Assembly: GCA_031267955.1 (NCBI GenBank)
Contig: JAIRYB010000012.1
Coordinates: 1-5,705, forward strand
Source of the DNA: Spirochaetaceae bacterium
GTDB lineage: Bacteria > Spirochaetota > Spirochaetia > Treponematales > Breznakiellaceae
Length of the DNA: 5,705 nucleotides
Direction: 5' to 3'
A program made the translations under genes and the position numbers. Positions 5,498 through 5,705 of this stretch are shown piece after piece. How positions within the stretch are numbered: position 1 is the stretch's first letter; each line of letters starts with the position of its first letter. The notes beneath the pieces are model-generated. The model saw only the letters and a list, made by a program, of their open reading frames with translations. It had not been told where the DNA came from and ran no database searches.

Positions 5498-5646
5498 GCC
5501 TAGCAGTTTGTTGCGCTTCAGCGCAAAATCGTATAAAAATTCACAAAAGTGAATTTTTATACCATGCAAACTGCCAAAGCAGCCCGATAATCGGGATTTT
5601 TTGCATGACTATGCAAAAAATCCACCAGTGCAACAGGCTGCTAGGC
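5498..5646. repeat. Nested palindromic element (MITE/REP-like candidate)
   Basis: The ends are inverted repeats: GCCTAGCAG (5498-5506) and CTGCTAGGC (5638-5646), extending to 17 bp with two G.U pairs in plus-strand RNA (5498-5514 with 5630-5646). Inside are TTGCGC-TTCA-GCGCAA (5511-5526), a perfect 14-bp stem with loop AAAA (5531-5562), CTGC-CAAA-GCAG (5571-5582), CCCGA-TAA-TCGGG (5583-5595) and a perfect 13-bp stem with loop GACT (5594-5623). GCAGTTTG (5503-5510) can also pair with CAAACTGC (5567-5574) around the first two hairpins. There is no reading frame and no clear target-site duplication. It lies between the groEL stop and its terminator, so it would be in the groEL 3' UTR. Whether it is mobile or repeated elsewhere cannot be seen here. 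Confidence 0.7.
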
Positions 5647-5654
5647 TTACCGGA

Positions 5655-5705
5655 TTAGTAATCCATCCCGCCCATTCCGCCGCCGCCGGGCATGGGGGGC
5701 GGGTC
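5655..5705 (-). CDS. groEL: Chaperonin GroEL, C-terminal end only
   Basis: The last 16 codons and a TAA are present. The encoded DPPPMPGGGGMGGMDY is the flexible Gly/Met-rich tail at the C-terminus of GroEL (Hsp60), which lies inside the folding chamber; the DP...PGGGGMGGMDY ending is highly characteristic. The rest of the gene is beyond the right edge. Its transcript would pass through the palindromic element and end at the hairpin at 5448-5481. Confidence 0.93.
   Translation of the reverse strand, partial: DPPPMPGGGGMGGMDY

Noticed and set aside
5318..5569. 83-codon frame on minus.
   Set aside because: It runs through half of the palindromic element and the groEL terminator and into the end of the YdbC-like gene, and has no recognisable similarity.
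5498..5646. Integron attC site: GCCTAGC ... GCTAGGC ends resemble RYYYAAC ... GTTRRRY, and inner TGTTGC/GCAACA could be L boxes.
   Set aside because: The conserved GTT of the core is GCT, with a matching change on the other side, the core helix lacks an evident extrahelical-base pattern, there is no cassette gene or integrase here, and the interior is a set of separate strong hairpins.

Overview
This window looks like spirochaete chromosome, most likely from the genus Treponema. The left edge is the 5' end of a 16S rRNA gene on the minus strand. It carries the bacterial 27F site followed by a start (GAACGAACGCTGGCGGCGCG, then TCTTAAGCATGCAAGTCGAG) of treponeme type. The coding DNA is GC-rich, while promoters and intergenic stretches are AT-rich. 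A lipoprotein with a loose lipobox and long Ala-Pro linker, and a LysM envelope protein, also fit a spirochaete. The species cannot be named from this sequence.

Layout. Positions 1-75 are 16S rRNA (minus). Positions 76 to about 377 are its GC-rich leader, with a boxB/boxA-like antitermination region and hairpins that pair better in the minus-strand RNA. A TTGACA promoter with an upstream A-tract lies at 384-433. Positions 434-835 are AT-rich and non-coding. Then follow, on minus, pgsA (836-1462) and a cytidylate kinase-like protein carrying a C-terminal BON-like domain (1494-2315). Both have the same promoter hexamers (TTGACA-N17-TATGCT), and the pgsA one would start the mRNA at the first base of the start codon. 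A Nudix hydrolase (2402-2971) runs divergently on plus. It converges with a stop-overlap on a two-gene minus-strand operon encoding a lipoprotein (3808-4956) and a LysM protein (2968-3795). A small PC4/YdbC-type ssDNA-binding protein (5116-5349) is divergent from that operon. The right edge holds the last 16 codons of groEL (minus), with its terminator at 5448-5481.

Between the groEL stop and its terminator is the most unusual piece, a 149-bp stretch (5498-5646). It has 9-bp perfect (17-bp with two G.U pairs) terminal inverted repeats enclosing several perfect hairpins, two of them 14 and 13 bp long. It encodes nothing and looks like a MITE/REP-type palindromic repeat or a structured 3' UTR.

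The genes do not form one pathway. PgsA makes phosphatidylglycerophosphate. The kinase-like protein belongs by fold to a nucleotide kinase family, but its substrate is unknown. The lipoprotein and LysM protein are probably periplasmic envelope proteins that work together. Apart from the kinase-BON fusion, the likely leaderless pgsA and the palindromic element, this is a housekeeping region. I see no defence, phage or CRISPR system.
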